Source of the DNA: Treponema socranskii subsp. buccale
GTDB taxonomy: Bacteria > Spirochaetota > Spirochaetia > Treponematales > Treponemataceae
Assembly: GCF_024181585.1 (NCBI RefSeq)
Contig: NZ_CP054258.1
Span: 2,666,001 to 2,730,000, forward strand
Reading direction: 5' to 3'
DNA: 64,000 nt
The stretch's first letter is position 1, and each line of letters opens with the position of its first letter. The notes beneath the pieces were generated by a model, which saw nothing but the letters and a program-made list of their open reading frames with translations, had not been told where the DNA came from and did no database searches. Shown here piece by piece: positions 62,734 to 64,000 of this stretch. A program made the position numbers and the translations under genes.

Positions 62734-62768
62734 TTACACGTGTTTATATGTTATAGTCATACGTGTAA
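62734..62768 (+). promoter_or_regulatory. dyad around the -10 of the D12 methyltransferase gene
   Basis: TTACACGT (62734-62741) and ACGTGTAA (62761-62768), perfect 8-bp arms 19 bp apart, with TATAGT (62752-62757) between them. The first arm also contains the palindrome ACACGTGT (62736-62743). No clear -35 is present, as in promoters that depend on or are blocked by a dimeric regulator. Confidence 0.5.
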
Positions 62769-62786
62769 TGAAATCTCCGAGTTTGT

Positions 62787-63902
62787 ATGAAAGATGCAAA
62801 TTACAAAGAAAACAACGATTTTCTCACCACGCAAATAATTACCTATCTCGGAAACAAGCGCTTATTAATAGGCAATATTGAAAACGAAGTAAATACGATA
62901 TCGAAAAAACTGCAAAAAGAAAAAATGATGTGCGCGGATATTTTTTCCGGATCGGGCATCGTTGCGCGCATGCTGAAAAAACATTCCGATACACTGATCG
63001 TAAACGATTTGGAAAATTATTCCGCCGTAATAAACAGCTGCTATTTAATAAATAAAAAAGACTATCCCGAAAAAAAATGTTCCGCACTCAGAAGCGAAAT
63101 TGAAAATCAAAGCATACACAAAAAATACCGCGGAATAATTTCACAAAATTATGCGCCGAAAAACGATAATGATATTTTACCGGGTGAAAGAGTTTTTTAC
63201 ACACATGAAAATGCCGTGTTGATCGATACGTACAGAAAACTGATCGATGAAGTCGTCGAAGAAGATACATTAAAAAAATTTTTTTTAGCACCTTTAATTA
63301 CCGAAGCATCCGTTCATGTCAATACGAGCGGTGTTTTCAAAGGCTTTTACAAAGACAAACATACGGGGATCGGCTGCTTCGGGGCTGCCGGTAAAAATGC
63401 CCTCTCCAGAATTTTCGGTAAGATAGAATTGAAAGAACCCGTTTTCAGTAATTATGAATCGAAGCTGCATGTATATCAAAAAGATGCGGTACAGCTTTCC
63501 AAAGAGTTAAAAGATTTGGATATAGCATATCTCGACCCTCCGTACAATCAACATCCGTACGGATCGAATTATTTTATGTTGAACCTTATTTTAATAAACA
63601 AACTCGACGTGGAAATAAGCAAAGTCAGCGGAATAACGCAAGACTGGAATCGCTCCGTATTTAATAAACCGTATTCCGCATTACACGCGATGGAAAAAAT
63701 AATCGCCAACTTGGACAGCAAATTCGTGATCATCTCTTACAATTCGGAAGGTTTTATATCCTTTGATGAAATGCGAGCCATGCTGCATAAATACGGAAAA
63801 TGTAAAACACGGGAAATCCGATACAACGCTTTTCGCGGAAGCAGAAATTTAAAAAACAGAGACATACACGTTTGTGAATATTTATTTATTTTACAAAAAT
63901 AA
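62787..63902 (+). CDS. D12-class N6-adenine DNA methyltransferase
   Basis: 371 aa. The order is alpha-type: an N-terminal FLTTQIITYLGNKRLLIGNI, SAM motif CADIFSGSGIVARMLKK (about residue 50) and catalytic motif IAYLDPPYNQHPYGSNYFML (about residue 245). This is the D12/MethyltransfD12 group (Dam, M.FokI, M.MboII-like). The asparagine/lysine-rich composition is more AT-rich than the Trk genes. An uncharacterised gene begins 9 bp downstream, so this is probably the methylase of a restriction system. Confidence 0.88.
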   Translation: MKDANYKENNDFLTTQIITYLGNKRLLIGNIENEVNTISKKLQKEKMMCADIFSGSGIVARMLKKHSDTLIVNDLENYSAVINSCYLINKKDYPEKKCSALRSEIENQSIHKKYRGIISQNYAPKNDNDILPGERVFYTHENAVLIDTYRKLIDEVVEEDTLKKFFLAPLITEASVHVNTSGVFKGFYKDKHTGIGCFGAAGKNALSRIFGKIELKEPVFSNYESKLHVYQKDAVQLSKELKDLDIAYLDPPYNQHPYGSNYFMLNLILINKLDVEISKVSGITQDWNRSVFNKPYSALHAMEKIIANLDSKFVIISYNSEGFISFDEMRAMLHKYGKCKTREIRYNAFRGSRNLKNRDIHVCEYLFILQK

Positions 63903-63911
63903 GGAATTGTT

Positions 63912-64000
63912 ATGCGCCGACATGACAGTTTGCGAAAACGCATTGAACAACATAAACCAAAAAACATAAAATCGGCGCTGTTTATTATCGGAGTTATACG
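63912..64000 (+). CDS. start of an unidentified gene, cut by the window end
   Basis: ATG 63912 with AGGA eight bases upstream. The visible protein begins MRRHDSLRKRIEQHKPKNIK and then turns hydrophobic (SALFIIGVI). The nine-base gap from the methyltransferase stop suggests an operon; a cognate restriction enzyme is the obvious candidate, but 29 residues are too few to say. Confidence 0.5.
   Translation, partial: MRRHDSLRKRIEQHKPKNIKSALFIIGVI

Overview
The window looks like a chromosome segment of a host-associated spirochete, most likely a Treponema of intermediate GC. The basis is the gene families and their arrangement: many short Cys-lipidated lipoproteins, a BspA-type leucine-rich-repeat lipoprotein, a dentilisin-like subtilisin lipoprotein, a cystalysin-like aminotransferase, HPr/HPr kinase, a stand-alone AICAR transformylase, an Rpn-type transposase remnant and a poly-G promoter like those known in treponemes. 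I could run no database search, so the genus is an inference. No rRNA, tRNA or CRISPR array was recognised.

Layout. 1-1.3 kb: the 5' part of a MATE efflux gene (minus). 1.5-11.8 kb: a carbohydrate locus with a small lipoprotein, a YtfQ-R-T-YjfF-type sugar ABC importer, then a second sugar-binding lipoprotein with a LytS/YesM-type kinase and a YesN-type AraC regulator (apparently a three-component sugar sensor), and a convergent PfkB sugar kinase. 12-18.6 kb: dps, a YbhB-like protein, a secreted flavodoxin, rmlACB (no rmlD), an outer-membrane-like protein behind a 13-G promoter tract, and a lipoprotein. 18.7-25.1 kb: AICAR transformylase, pyrE, two genes truncated head to head, and the cluster hprK-ptsH-lexA-holA (minus). 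25.1-29.6 kb: a PrpR-like sigma-54 activator, a DUF3737 protein, a MalY/PatB aminotransferase and a DeoR remnant. 29.7-32.1 kb: an AT-rich BsuBI/PstI-type restriction-modification pair, then a duplicated promoter flanking a palindromic element, and eno. 34-35.5 kb: two methyltransferases.

35.6-57.1 kb is the most interesting part. It holds two plus-strand genes (a lipoprotein and a subtilisin-like lipoprotein protease), a minus-strand run of surface lipoproteins, a TonB-dependent receptor, tonB-exbD-exbB, a DNA-binding-domain-only Fur homologue, and a divergent operon of a YgbA-like protein, two ABC exporter half-transporters and YbaN. Four well-formed promoters here each carry a 16-bp motif, GTTA-N8-TAAC, at or just after the -10 box (three perfect, one with a single arm mismatch). 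This ties the parts into one probable regulon, most simply for iron or haem acquisition. Three of the secreted proteins contain, in four copies, one unrecognised domain of about 107 residues (YWG...GTW...Cys).

57.4-64 kb: a MalK/UgpC-type ATPase, a MITE-like element with perfect 12-bp terminal inverted repeats, trkH-trkA, an ECF-type S component, and a D12-class adenine methyltransferase followed by the first codons of another gene. Hairpin-rich repeats occur throughout: a 142-bp tandem array at 44.2-44.7 kb and dispersed copies at 20.9, 32.2, 43.1 and 58.7 kb. Three genes (rmlA, hprK, ygbA-like) have promoters so close to the start codon that their transcripts should be leaderless.
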